From positions 1,054,001-1,118,000 of the forward strand of contig NZ_CAAAIM010000001.1 of the NCBI RefSeq assembly GCF_900639985.1: a DNA stretch of 64,000 nt, in the 5' to 3' direction. Both the position numbers and the translations under genes were made by a program. Below the pieces are notes generated by a model that searched no databases, was not told where the DNA came from, and saw only the letters and a program-made list of their open reading frames with translations. Positions within the stretch are counted from its first letter, which is position 1. Each line of letters begins with the position of its first letter. Of this stretch, positions 18,736-27,165 are shown piece by piece. The DNA comes from Legionella rowbothamii. Lineage in GTDB: Bacteria; Pseudomonadota; Gammaproteobacteria; Legionellales; Legionellaceae.

Positions 18736-19731
18736 TTAGGCTATATTCCTTAGTGCTAATCCGCAAACTACCATCAATTCTGGAGCGTCACGATAAAGCG
18801 CATTCTTATCAACCCCTTTTCCAATGACCATATGAGAGAATGGGTTCGCGATAGTGGTCATAATTCCCGTGTGCTCCTGGACTAGACTTACTAACCCGAA
18901 CGTCGAGGCCAAACCACCGCCTAATACAATATGCGCCACATTTGGCTCTTGACTCACCGAGTAAAAAAAATGCAGCGTATGATTTACTTGCACGGCAAGA
19001 TATTCTTTAAGAGTCTCTATATCAGTAGGTAATTGCATACTAGCTACTTGTGTTTCTCGAGAGTAAATCAGTGCCATTTTCTGTAACACAAACACGTTGA
19101 TGCCCTGCGCATTAAGCAGAATAACAGCCATTGTTTTATCAAGCACTCCGGCAGGTAAATCATGGCTCAATTGTTGTGTTGCTCGTACGACAGCATAAGA
19201 GGCAACATCCACACTATGTGCTTGCAAACCCGCTTTGTTTACCAAAGCAACCTGATTAATTACCTGTTCAGCACGTGAAGCAACCATGAGCACATCAACT
19301 AAAGAGGGATTTTTTATTGAAGGCCCAATAATTACGAAATCAAGATAGATTTCATTTATAGGATAAGGAATGTATTTATCCGCTTCGAGATAAACCAATT
19401 CCTCGATTTCAGTATCATTTAAATAAGCATTTATCGGGATTATTTTACTTATAATCGCCGCGTCAGGAAGCGCCAAAGCGACCTGCTTGTAATGAGGTGG
19501 CAACTGATGAGCCAGTCTTTTAATTATAATGGGGACTGCATCAATGGCTCCCAAAGCATTAGACGATAAGAGTTCGCGCCCATAACATTCGACGCAAAGT
19601 ACTCCATCACCCTCGGACAGTGCCAACATAGTTATCGCTGTTGAGGTTATATCCAGTCCTATAATTAAATTACGCTTAGGTTGAACCATGTTATGCAGGC
19701 CTCGTATTCCATTGAGTAGCCTATGCATCAC
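18736..19731 (-). CDS. pilM: Type IV pilus assembly actin-like ATPase PilM
   Basis: 331-residue cytoplasmic protein with the actin/FtsA fold. The phosphate-1 motif is GLDITSTAITMLAL (~25-38); VLGGGLAS (~270) is the adenosine motif. It binds ATP and the N-terminal peptide of PilN. First gene of pilMNOPQ, with GGAG 8 bases before the start and a plausible promoter upstream (19757-19785). mrcA usually lies directly upstream and divergent; here an extra gene separates them. Confidence 0.93.
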   Translation of the reverse strand: MMHRLLNGIRGLHNMVQPKRNLIIGLDITSTAITMLALSEGDGVLCVECYGRELLSSNALGAIDAVPIIIKRLAHQLPPHYKQVALALPDAAIISKIIPINAYLNDTEIEELVYLEADKYIPYPINEIYLDFVIIGPSIKNPSLVDVLMVASRAEQVINQVALVNKAGLQAHSVDVASYAVVRATQQLSHDLPAGVLDKTMAVILLNAQGINVFVLQKMALIYSRETQVASMQLPTDIETLKEYLAVQVNHTLHFFYSVSQEPNVAHIVLGGGLASTFGLVSLVQEHTGIMTTIANPFSHMVIGKGVDKNALYRDAPELMVVCGLALRNIA

Positions 19732-19756
19732 AAAAACTCCATAAATCTAGCCGCGA

Positions 19757-19785
19757 ATAGTATCGTAACTTTATAACAAATTGAA
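19757..19785 (-). promoter_or_regulatory. Candidate promoter of pilMNOPQ
   Basis: On the minus strand TTCAAT (-35, 19780-19785) and TACTAT (-10, 19757-19762) are separated by exactly 17 bases, and lie just upstream of pilM. The hexamers match the sigma-70 consensus at 3/6 and 4/6 positions, so this is moderate evidence only. Confidence 0.35.
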
Positions 19786-19892
19786 TATTTTTTTTTACGT
19801 CCCAAATATCTTGAACTCCAAGAAAACATTTAATATAGTGAAGAATCAATCTGTCAGGGAATTTCACATTTGTTTTATGGAGGAAGAGTTAG

Positions 19893-21002
19893 ATGGCCCA
19901 TTCATTAAATGACTTAATTACATCGCTTGCGACAATTTTAATTCGTTATCACGACAGCCAAAAAATCAATGTCTGTATTAAAGAAACCGAGCCTACAGCA
20001 GTGAAAAAAGCCTCTCGTGAATATGCAATAAAACTATTACAATTAGAAGATTTTGACCAGGAATTTGCAAAATTAAATGTAGAATGTACCAAACAATATG
20101 CAGACTTTAGGCGCATTGATTTACTTACATTTATCAAAGATGAAATAAAAACACTTAAAGAGGTATCTCTGCGCACCACTCCTTTTTTAGAAACAGATGA
20201 TGAGTCAACAAATAGCGAATTTGATGAATATAAGAACAAAATAGCGATGTTGCTTATGGACTTTAAAGGCCTATTAATCACTCAGAAAGCATCAGTTTAT
20301 GAAGCTCGCATCAAAAAATTCAATGATCCCATTGTAACTAAATTAGGTCTACATGGCATGATTGACTCTGTAGGCGTTACCAATATGTTTGGCATGCTAA
20401 AGAGTTCTCCTTTATGCAATTCAGGGGATCTTGTTAAAGTGGAGTTATTAGATAGATTTAATCTTACAGAGTCATCCACTTCGAGTGAAATCAGAATTGT
20501 TGCAGAACATATCTGTGAAGGGCATCAACATGCACTGATGGCGGCTCGCCATAAAGAATTACAAACGACCATACACGAGCTGAAAGAACAACATGGCCAA
20601 GAACGCGATCGTTTGGATGTGGAGCTGAAGCTTTTAGAGGAAAAACTTAGAGAAAAAGAAGAAAAGCTACAGCAATTACAAAACATCATTAATGAACTTG
20701 AACAAAAAATAGAAGTTGATGCGCAAGAACGTAAAATGCTAGAAGCTAAACTCAATGAAACAGAAGAAGCATTAAAAGAGGCCGAAGCTAGAATTTCTAA
20801 ACAAAGCGCAGAAAATGAAAAATTGCAGCAGGAAGTAAAAGTACTTAGAGAGGAAAAAGTAAGGCAAGTTATTCCTAATGGTCTCATGCCATTCTATGGA
20901 AGACCTTCTTCACTGCTATTCTACCAAAACTTCAATAGAGCAATAAACGAAGATCAGGGTAAGCAACCAAGTACTACATCCTCCTCAACAGTGGATCTTT
21001 AA
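19893..21002 (+). CDS. Coiled-coil protein, candidate effector
   Basis: 369 residues, no family recognised. Residues ~1-215 are predicted mostly helical and globular, with no signal peptide or membrane segment. Residues ~220-325 form a continuous coiled coil rich in Glu, Lys, Leu and Gln (for example LLEEKLREKEEKLQQLQ). The tail is polar and Ser/Thr-rich (QPSTTSSSTVDL), of the kind seen on Dot/Icm substrates. GGAGGAAGAG precedes the ATG. The gene interrupts the usual mrcA-pilM adjacency, which suggests insertion. Effector status is inferred from composition and location only. Confidence 0.65.
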   Translation: MAHSLNDLITSLATILIRYHDSQKINVCIKETEPTAVKKASREYAIKLLQLEDFDQEFAKLNVECTKQYADFRRIDLLTFIKDEIKTLKEVSLRTTPFLETDDESTNSEFDEYKNKIAMLLMDFKGLLITQKASVYEARIKKFNDPIVTKLGLHGMIDSVGVTNMFGMLKSSPLCNSGDLVKVELLDRFNLTESSTSSEIRIVAEHICEGHQHALMAARHKELQTTIHELKEQHGQERDRLDVELKLLEEKLREKEEKLQQLQNIINELEQKIEVDAQERKMLEAKLNETEEALKEAEARISKQSAENEKLQQEVKVLREEKVRQVIPNGLMPFYGRPSSLLFYQNFNRAINEDQGKQPSTTSSSTVDL

Positions 21003-21015
21003 TTAACTCAGGATG

Positions 21016-21043
21016 CATATCCCGTATTAACCATACGGGATGT
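21016..21043. repeat. Palindromic intergenic element (CATATCCCGTATTA type), copy 1
   Basis: ATCCCGTAT (21019-21027) pairs with ATACGGGAT (21033-21041) around a 5-nt loop; a wobble and an A-T pair extend the stem to 21017-21043. It sits 14 bases after the coiled-coil gene and could terminate it. The 14-nt string CATATCCCGTATTA recurs at 58034-58047 after another gene. There is no T tract. Confidence 0.5.
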
Positions 21044-21164
21044 CGTGGCTCCAATACCTTTATTATACTGCGCTAATAAGGGCTACGCCCTCTAAATAAT
21101 CTAACCTAATTGCAAAATTCTGCTCTTTTTTGTACAAAACTCGCAATCTTATGAGGAATCACGG

Positions 21165-21170
21165 TATAAT
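21165..21170 (+). promoter_or_regulatory. Candidate -10 box of mrcA
   Basis: A perfect TATAAT 35 bases before the mrcA start. The best -35 candidate 18 bases upstream is TCGCAA (21141-21146), a 3/6 match to consensus. There is no clear Shine-Dalgarno sequence before the mrcA ATG. Confidence 0.4.
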
Positions 21171-21204
21171 ACGCCCCTAATTTCATTTTAAACAACATGA
21201 CTCT

Positions 21205-23577
21205 ATGAAAAAAATGGCATATTTCTGGCGTAAAGGTCTATGGGCGCTAATGAGCCTGTTTTTCCTTTTATTAGTTGCAGGTAGCTTCGTATACCTTTAC
21301 CTAGAAAGCCAGCTCCCCAATGTAGACTCATTGAAAACAGTGCAATTGCAAGTTCCCTTGCAGATTTTCAGTAAAGAAGGTTTGTTGATTCAAGAGTATG
21401 GTGAGAAAAAACGTATTCCTGTAACTTATGAGGAAATACCACAAACATTAATCCATGCACTAGTTGCCACTGAAGATCAACGCTTTTTTGAACATCCTGG
21501 TGTTGACATCATGGGATTAGGTCGTGCCGCCGTACGTATGGTTCGCACAGGAACCAAGTCTCAAGGTGGTAGTACTATCACCATGCAGGTAGCACGGAAT
21601 TTTTTCCTGTCGCGTAAAAAAACCTTTTTACGTAAATTCAATGAAATCATGTTGGCTATAAAAATAGACCGCGAACTAAGCAAAGAAAAAATCCTAGAGC
21701 TCTATTTGAACCGTATTTATTTAGGTAACCGTGCTTATGGCGTGGGAGCGGCAGCCATGGTTTATTATGGTAAGTCCCTAAAAGAACTTAATTTAGCTGA
21801 GCTGGCAATGCTAGCAGGACTTCCTCAGGCACCATCAACACAAAATCCTATCGCAAATCCACTCGCAGCTAAAAAACGTCGCGACCACGTATTAGAACGC
21901 CTTCGGGAAGAGAAATACATTACTGAAGAGCAATACCAAAATGCGATTAGCCAGCCAATCACAGCCAAATATCATGGCACTGACATTAAAGTCAGCGCGC
22001 CTTATGTTGCTGAAATGATTCGTCAATCCTTATACGATAACTTTGGTCCTGATGCCTATACTAAAGGCTACAAGGTGTACACGAGCATTGACGGTAATCT
22101 ACAAAATACAGCAAATCAGGTTGTAGAAAAGAATTTGATCGCCTACGATCACCGCCATGGTTATCGCGGTCCCATTGCCACTATCGGTGAGCAAGACAGT
22201 AAATCATTAAGCGCTATCCAAAAGAATTTGGAAAAATACCCTGCGCTGAATCATTTGGTTCCAGCAGTAGTGACTGAGGTTCATGACCGTGCAGCAACCG
22301 TAACCTTACAAAATGGGCATACCGTAATTATTCCCTGGTCAGGTTTATCTTGGGCCAGGCCTGCACTTAAAAGTGGATGGATGGGGAAAACCCCAACTAA
22401 AGCCATGCAAGTTGTGGCAGTAGGTGACATAGTCTATGTACATTCCACCAAAGAACATTGGGAATTAGCACAAATACCTGAAGCTGAATCAGCTATGGTT
22501 GCCTTAAATCCTAACAATGGTGCTATTGAAGTATTGGTTGGTGGATTTAACTTCCAAAAAAGTAAATTTAACCGAGCCACTCAATCAAGTAGACAACCTG
22601 GCTCAAGCTTTAAGCCCTTTGTTTATGCAGCGGCATTAAATAACGGTTATAGCTTGGCTACCTTAATTAACGATGCGCCGATTGTTGTGGATGATCCAAG
22701 TCAGCCCAATTTATGGCGTCCTCATAATGTTAATTTAAAATTCAATGGGCCAACACGCTTAAAACAAGCTTTAGTTCAATCGAAAAACCTAGTATCAATT
22801 CGTATTCTGGATGATATTGGTATTAATTATTCTATCGACTTCCTGGCTCGTTTTGGCTTTAACAAGAAAACCTTGCCAAGAGGCTTGTCTCTTGCCTTAG
22901 GAAGCTTATCAATTAGTCCTATGGACTTAACCGCTGCCTATGCCGTATTTGCTAATGGTGGTTATAAAGTAGAACCTTATCTAATCGATCACATCACCGA
23001 TAAAGATGGTAAAGTTTTGCTGCAAGCGAAGCCTTCTGTTGCCTGCTCCCAGTGCGATATGAGTGTTGATCATTCAGCCTTAGCGCCAAGGGTAATTCCT
23101 GCAGACATTGCTTATCTAATGACTTCCGCCTTAAAAGATGTAATTCAGCACGGTACAGCAAGAGCAGCAAGAGTACTTAATCGTCAAGATATTGCCGGTA
23201 AAACTGGAACAACAAACGATCAAGTAGATGCTTGGTTTGCTGGATTTAATGGTGATTTAGTTGTTACTTCATGGATAGGTTTTGATAATCCAAAATCATT
23301 GCATGAATACGCAGCAAATCTTGCCCTCCCCTTGTGGATTGACTTCATGAAAGTAGCATTGAAAGATAAGCCTGAGCATGACATGAAGCAACCTGAAGAT
23401 GTAGTTGCAGTACGTATTGACCCAAGTAGTGGTTTATTGGCTAGACCTAATCAGCCCAATGGGATTATTGAATATTTCCGTCAAAAAGAAATTCCAGCAG
23501 AGGAAGATCCAGCATTGGTTTATAACGCTAGCAATGATCAAGGACAAATGGCACCAGTAGAAGAAAGTTTGTTTTAG
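21205..23577 (+). CDS. mrcA: Penicillin-binding protein 1A, bifunctional transglycosylase/transpeptidase
   Basis: 790 residues. It polymerises lipid II and cross-links peptidoglycan. N-terminal membrane anchor ~10-32. The GT51 transglycosylase domain carries EDQRFFEHPGVD (~92-103, catalytic Glu) and GGSTITMQVARN. An OB-like insert follows (~320-410). The transpeptidase domain has SSFK with catalytic Ser467, SKN near 524 and KTGT at 666-669. Length and domain order are normal for class A PBPs. It is separated from pilM by the coiled-coil gene at 19893. Confidence 0.95.
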   Translation: MKKMAYFWRKGLWALMSLFFLLLVAGSFVYLYLESQLPNVDSLKTVQLQVPLQIFSKEGLLIQEYGEKKRIPVTYEEIPQTLIHALVATEDQRFFEHPGVDIMGLGRAAVRMVRTGTKSQGGSTITMQVARNFFLSRKKTFLRKFNEIMLAIKIDRELSKEKILELYLNRIYLGNRAYGVGAAAMVYYGKSLKELNLAELAMLAGLPQAPSTQNPIANPLAAKKRRDHVLERLREEKYITEEQYQNAISQPITAKYHGTDIKVSAPYVAEMIRQSLYDNFGPDAYTKGYKVYTSIDGNLQNTANQVVEKNLIAYDHRHGYRGPIATIGEQDSKSLSAIQKNLEKYPALNHLVPAVVTEVHDRAATVTLQNGHTVIIPWSGLSWARPALKSGWMGKTPTKAMQVVAVGDIVYVHSTKEHWELAQIPEAESAMVALNPNNGAIEVLVGGFNFQKSKFNRATQSSRQPGSSFKPFVYAAALNNGYSLATLINDAPIVVDDPSQPNLWRPHNVNLKFNGPTRLKQALVQSKNLVSIRILDDIGINYSIDFLARFGFNKKTLPRGLSLALGSLSISPMDLTAAYAVFANGGYKVEPYLIDHITDKDGKVLLQAKPSVACSQCDMSVDHSALAPRVIPADIAYLMTSALKDVIQHGTARAARVLNRQDIAGKTGTTNDQVDAWFAGFNGDLVVTSWIGFDNPKSLHEYAANLALPLWIDFMKVALKDKPEHDMKQPEDVVAVRIDPSSGLLARPNQPNGIIEYFRQKEIPAEEDPALVYNASNDQGQMAPVEESLF

Positions 23578-23628
23578 GAGGTGGTCCAAAGGTTCAATGG
23601 CGCTTACTTAAGGAAAAAATTATAGCGT

Positions 23629-23703
23629 AAGGGGTAAGCTGGGCTGAAAAGTCCAGCAAACACAGTTTGTGCCACACCCAATGCTGGGCCTAAGAGCCCA
23701 GCC
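23629..23703. repeat. Intergenic hairpins after mrcA
   Basis: GCTGGGC (23683-23689) and GCCCAGC (23696-23702) make a 7-bp GC-rich stem with a 6-nt loop; a weaker GCTGG/CCAGC pair lies at 23638-23656. The GTAAGCTGGGC wording recalls the GTAGG-TTGGGC elements elsewhere in this window. The 349-bp gap between mrcA and the next gene shows no convincing protein: the one long frame across it on the minus strand has no RBS and coincides with the repeats. Confidence 0.45.
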
Positions 23704-23926
23704 AACATCAAGCAGCCTACCGCTCAACCTTAAATAAGTACATGAGGCTAACGCCCAACCGACGAGCCCTGGCAAAATTTCTTGACAGCTCCTCTCTCCC
23801 TCATAGAAGTAAAAAGCACGGCACATAATGCTCCAAAAACGAACCCACTGAACATAAATAAGCAAATCAGAGAAATTCAACTATACTCACTCTGAGGATA
23901 TAACAATCTACTAAAGGAGCAATTCT

Positions 23927-24124
23927 ATGTTCATGTCCCATATGAAAAAAGTTGTCTTAGGCCTAGTTATTATCAGTTTTACCTCTACCAGCTTTGCAGC
24001 TTGGGTCAAGAATAGAAATCATGTGAATTGTGTGGGCAATACATGCCACAAAACATCAGTTCATAAAGCCTGCTATCATGGTAATTGTAAAGTAGTAAGG
24101 CATAGTGGTACTTGGCATAGATAA
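23927..24124 (+). CDS. Small secreted Cys/His-rich protein
   Basis: 65 residues. AAAGGAG lies 7 bases before the ATG at 23927, supporting that start; MKK at 23942 would also give a good signal peptide. The signal peptide ends around TSFAA; the mature ~40-residue part is basic, with four Cys (CVGNTC and CYHGNC, two CxxxxC-like pairs) and several His. Two disulfides or metal binding are possible in the periplasm or outside the cell. No family recognised. Confidence 0.6.
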   Translation: MFMSHMKKVVLGLVIISFTSTSFAAWVKNRNHVNCVGNTCHKTSVHKACYHGNCKVVRHSGTWHR

Positions 24125-24241
24125 GATAAATGCAGTCTGGATTAATATCCAGGCTGCGGATTCTAGTAAATTCATTAACTCCCTCATAAACACCCCCGCT
24201 TCTCCACGATCTGTTCTATATTTATACAGGAGGGACTATGT

Positions 24242-24611
24242 ATGACATATAGATCTACTTTGTAGTAGCTATCATCTTTTATAACAAACGTGAACAATTC
24301 AACGGGAATATTCAAGAAGAGTCCCTGTGTGAATCCATTATAAATCACTTGCAAGACAAATATCCTGGAGCAAAAATAAAGATTTTGATAAAAAAGGGGG
24401 GGCATTCAAATGGGCTGTGTCGCTAAGATGAAGATTATACGCCTTCCATTAGATCCTACGTCAAGACGTTTTCAAATGGCTATCGTGCCGGGATAATTAT
24501 AAGTATGCAAATCCTTTAGCAAAACCTGATTTAAAAGAACTACTTGCTTATAAAGTTTTAGAGCATATGGGCTATGGAGCAAAATGTGTATTTATAAAAA
24601 CTAATTCTTAA
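24242..24611 (+). pseudogene. Decayed gene, frameshifted in at least two places
   Basis: An RBS-like AGGAGGGACT precedes ATG codons at ~24238-24242, but the frame soon stops. Protein-like sequence then continues in three frames: FYNKREQFNGNIQEESLCES and onward to KIKILIKKGG in one, a short middle stretch from 24428 (MKIIRLPLD), and a last stretch ending at the TAA at 24609-24611 with YANPLAKPDLKELLAYKVLE then HMGYGAKCVFIKTN. The last piece has clear coding character. The parent family is not recognised. The intervening stops mean no intact product. The 73-residue minus-strand frame across the same area is a shadow. Confidence 0.55.
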
Positions 24612-24738
24612 TAGCCTAAAATTATACTTTAACTTGCTTGGGTTATTTTTGATCAGTTCATTAAATTTACATATCATTTACAACCCGGTTAAATAGGTAT
24701 TATTATGTTGATAATCTTGAAAGGAATCTCAATTAGCG

Positions 24739-25473
24739 ATGATTACACTACATAATGTTTACAAATCATTTGATGACAATGTATCTTATGCAGTTAAAAA
24801 CATTAACTTAACGGTTGCTGATGGTGAAACTTTAGTACTTTTAGGTTCTTCAGGTAGTGGAAAATCAACATTACTGCAATTAATAAATAATACATTGACA
24901 CCTAGTGCAGGCAGGATAGAAATTGATGGAAAATTAATCAGCGATTATCCACAAGTTCAGTTAAGACGCTCAATGGGATTTGTTTTTCAGCATATCGGCT
25001 TATTTCCTCATATGACAGTAGCCCAAAATGTAGCCATTCTCATGCGCTTAATGAACATCAAAAAGAGAAAACGAATTAGTCGTGTTCATCAATTATTAGA
25101 GTTAGTTAATTTAGACCCTAAGCACTATGTTAATCGTTATCCTGATGAGTTATCAGGTGGTGAACAACAGCGCGTTGGTGTTGCTCGAGCCTTAGCAACC
25201 AATCCTAACTACATATTCATGGATGAGCCTTTTGCAGCCCTGGATGCAATTACCCGTGAGGCGTTACAAAACGAAATCATCACGTTAAAGAAAAAAATTA
25301 ATAAGACCATTATTTTTGTTACTCATGATATTAATGAAGCCTTTCGTTTGGCGGACAAAGTTGCCATTATGCATCAAGGCAGTCTGGAGCAAATCGGCTC
25401 GAAAGAGACTGTATTCACTCAACCTGCTACCGATTTTGTGAAGCAATTACTGAATAAAACCAGTTATGGATAA
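24739..25473 (+). CDS. ABC transporter ATPase, osmoprotectant (OpuC/OsmV) type
   Basis: 244 residues. Walker A GSSGSGKST, Q-loop FVFQHIGLFPHMT, signature LSGGEQQRVGVARAL, Walker B YIFMDEPFAALD and the switch FVTHDINEA. Best fit is the glycine betaine/carnitine/choline importer family. It lacks the C-terminal CBS domains of ~380-residue OpuCA proteins, so CBS-based ionic-strength sensing is absent. It overlaps the fused permease/binding gene by 8 bases. Confidence 0.88.
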   Translation: MITLHNVYKSFDDNVSYAVKNINLTVADGETLVLLGSSGSGKSTLLQLINNTLTPSAGRIEIDGKLISDYPQVQLRRSMGFVFQHIGLFPHMTVAQNVAILMRLMNIKKRKRISRVHQLLELVNLDPKHYVNRYPDELSGGEQQRVGVARALATNPNYIFMDEPFAALDAITREALQNEIITLKKKINKTIIFVTHDINEAFRLADKVAIMHQGSLEQIGSKETVFTQPATDFVKQLLNKTSYG

Positions 25474-27010
25474 TTATTGGGATGTAGTAAAAACACATTT
25501 ACCTGAGCTCTATACTAAATTAATTGAGCATATCTCCATATCTCTTTCAGCCATGCTCATAGCGGTTGTGCTTGGCCTGGGTTTAGGGTTGCTTATTAAT
25601 CGCTTACCCAAATTAAGAACACCTGTTCTCGCCCTAACCAATATATTTCAGACTATACCAAGTATTGCGTTACTCGGTTTTTTGATTCCTTTTGTAGGAA
25701 TCGGATTGGCTCCTACATTAATCGTATTGGTTGTCTATGCATTATTACCAATTACCAGTACTACCTATGCAGGATTAAAAGAGGTTCCAGCCAACTACCT
25801 GCATGTCGCCGATAGCATGGGCTTTACCCGTTGGCAACGCTTATATCTTGTTGAGCTCCCCCTCGCCCTTCCGGTAATAATGACAGGCATTAGAACATCC
25901 ATGGTGATGGTCATAGGGATTACTACCATTGCCGCCTTTATCGGTGCGGGAGGCCTAGGCGATTTTATTACTCAAGGTTTATCCTTAAATGATCCTAAAC
26001 TGATTTTATTAGGCGCAATTCCAGTGGCCTTACTTGCATTGAATGTCGACTATGTCATGGCAACCTTTACTGTTTTAGTATCAGGTCGGCGTCGTTTAAC
26101 ACTGCGCTTTAAAAAAACGAAACTAATTTTGGTAAGCCTCATAATAGGAACATTATTTTTCATTGCCACCCAGCCGCTAATTCCTTCACCCAATAACAAA
26201 AAAGTTATTGTGATTGGCTCTAAAGACTTTACAGAGCAATACCTATTAGGTCACTTGATGGCGGAATTATTAGAAATAAAAACTGATTTGCACGTAGTAA
26301 GAAAATTTAATCTTGGAACCACAACAATATTACATAACGCTTTATTAACAGGGCAAATTGATCTCTATCCAGAATATACAGGTACCGCATATCGTGTAGT
26401 GCTTAAAAAAAATGGCCAACTTAATTCCCCACAACTCTACGATTATATACGCGCCGCATACAAAAGAGACTATGACCTGATTTGGCTGCCACCTTTTGGA
26501 TTTGAAAACGCCGAAACATTAGCCGTCAAAAAAGAGTTTGCCCTAAAGCATCATTTGGTCAATTTAAGTGACTTAAGTCAAATAGCCAATACATTGACGC
26601 TTGCCGTTCCGGCTGAATTCTTAAAACGTTCCGATGGATTGCCCGGTCTGCGCCAAACTTATGATTTTCATTTTCAGAAAATCATTCAGATGCAACCTAA
26701 TCTAGTTTATCAGGCCATTAAAAATAACGCGGTACAAGTAATTGAGGCCTTTACAACTGATGGAAAAATAGCTGAGTTTCATCTGAACATCTTACGGGAT
26801 GATAAGCATTTTTATCCGCCGTATGATGCTGCTCCCGTAATTCGCAATTTCACTCTTCAGAACAATCCTCAAATTGCCGCAGTATTAGCTCCATTATTGG
26901 GAGCTCTTGATAATAAAACCATGCAATATTTAAATTATCTCATTGATGTAAAAAAAATCCCCCCACAAAAAGTTGCGCATGACTTTTTAGCGAGCCGAAA
27001 ACTTATTTAG
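25466..27010 (+). CDS. Fused permease and substrate-binding protein, osmoprotectant ABC importer
   Basis: 514 residues. Residues ~1-205 form the permease (about six helices, with the EAA-type loop DSMGFTRWQRLYLVELPLAL). A further helix at ~220-240 (LILVSLIIGTLFFIATQPLI) is followed by a periplasmic OpuAC-like binding domain (~245-514) with VIGSKDFTEQYLLGHL, DLYPEYTGTAY and FYPPYDAAPV. Such fusions bind quaternary amines such as choline, betaine or carnitine. The exact ligand cannot be read from sequence. With the upstream ATPase this makes a complete two-gene importer. Confidence 0.88.
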   Translation: MDNYWDVVKTHLPELYTKLIEHISISLSAMLIAVVLGLGLGLLINRLPKLRTPVLALTNIFQTIPSIALLGFLIPFVGIGLAPTLIVLVVYALLPITSTTYAGLKEVPANYLHVADSMGFTRWQRLYLVELPLALPVIMTGIRTSMVMVIGITTIAAFIGAGGLGDFITQGLSLNDPKLILLGAIPVALLALNVDYVMATFTVLVSGRRRLTLRFKKTKLILVSLIIGTLFFIATQPLIPSPNNKKVIVIGSKDFTEQYLLGHLMAELLEIKTDLHVVRKFNLGTTTILHNALLTGQIDLYPEYTGTAYRVVLKKNGQLNSPQLYDYIRAAYKRDYDLIWLPPFGFENAETLAVKKEFALKHHLVNLSDLSQIANTLTLAVPAEFLKRSDGLPGLRQTYDFHFQKIIQMQPNLVYQAIKNNAVQVIEAFTTDGKIAEFHLNILRDDKHFYPPYDAAPVIRNFTLQNNPQIAAVLAPLLGALDNKTMQYLNYLIDVKKIPPQKVAHDFLASRKLI

Positions 27011-27165
27011 AATTTTGGAGCCTTAAATACGAGGTCATGCGCTGAGTAGGGGCAGGTCAGACATTCGATATTCAATTTTAACTTCTTACCGATTCACAAA
27101 TTAATAGCAGCAGCCAAATTACATCATATGCGTTACACTTAATAATTTTTTGGAGCGAATTAAAC

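Noticed and set aside
23620-23880. 86-codon minus-strand frame after mrcA
   Set aside because: It lies across the GC-rich hairpins, lacks an RBS and its residues (many Trp and Cys) look non-coding.
27138-27146. CTTAATAAT upstream of the CaaX gene as a PmrA-type half site
   Set aside because: Only one partial half-site was found; a PmrA box needs a spaced pair, so evidence is insufficient.
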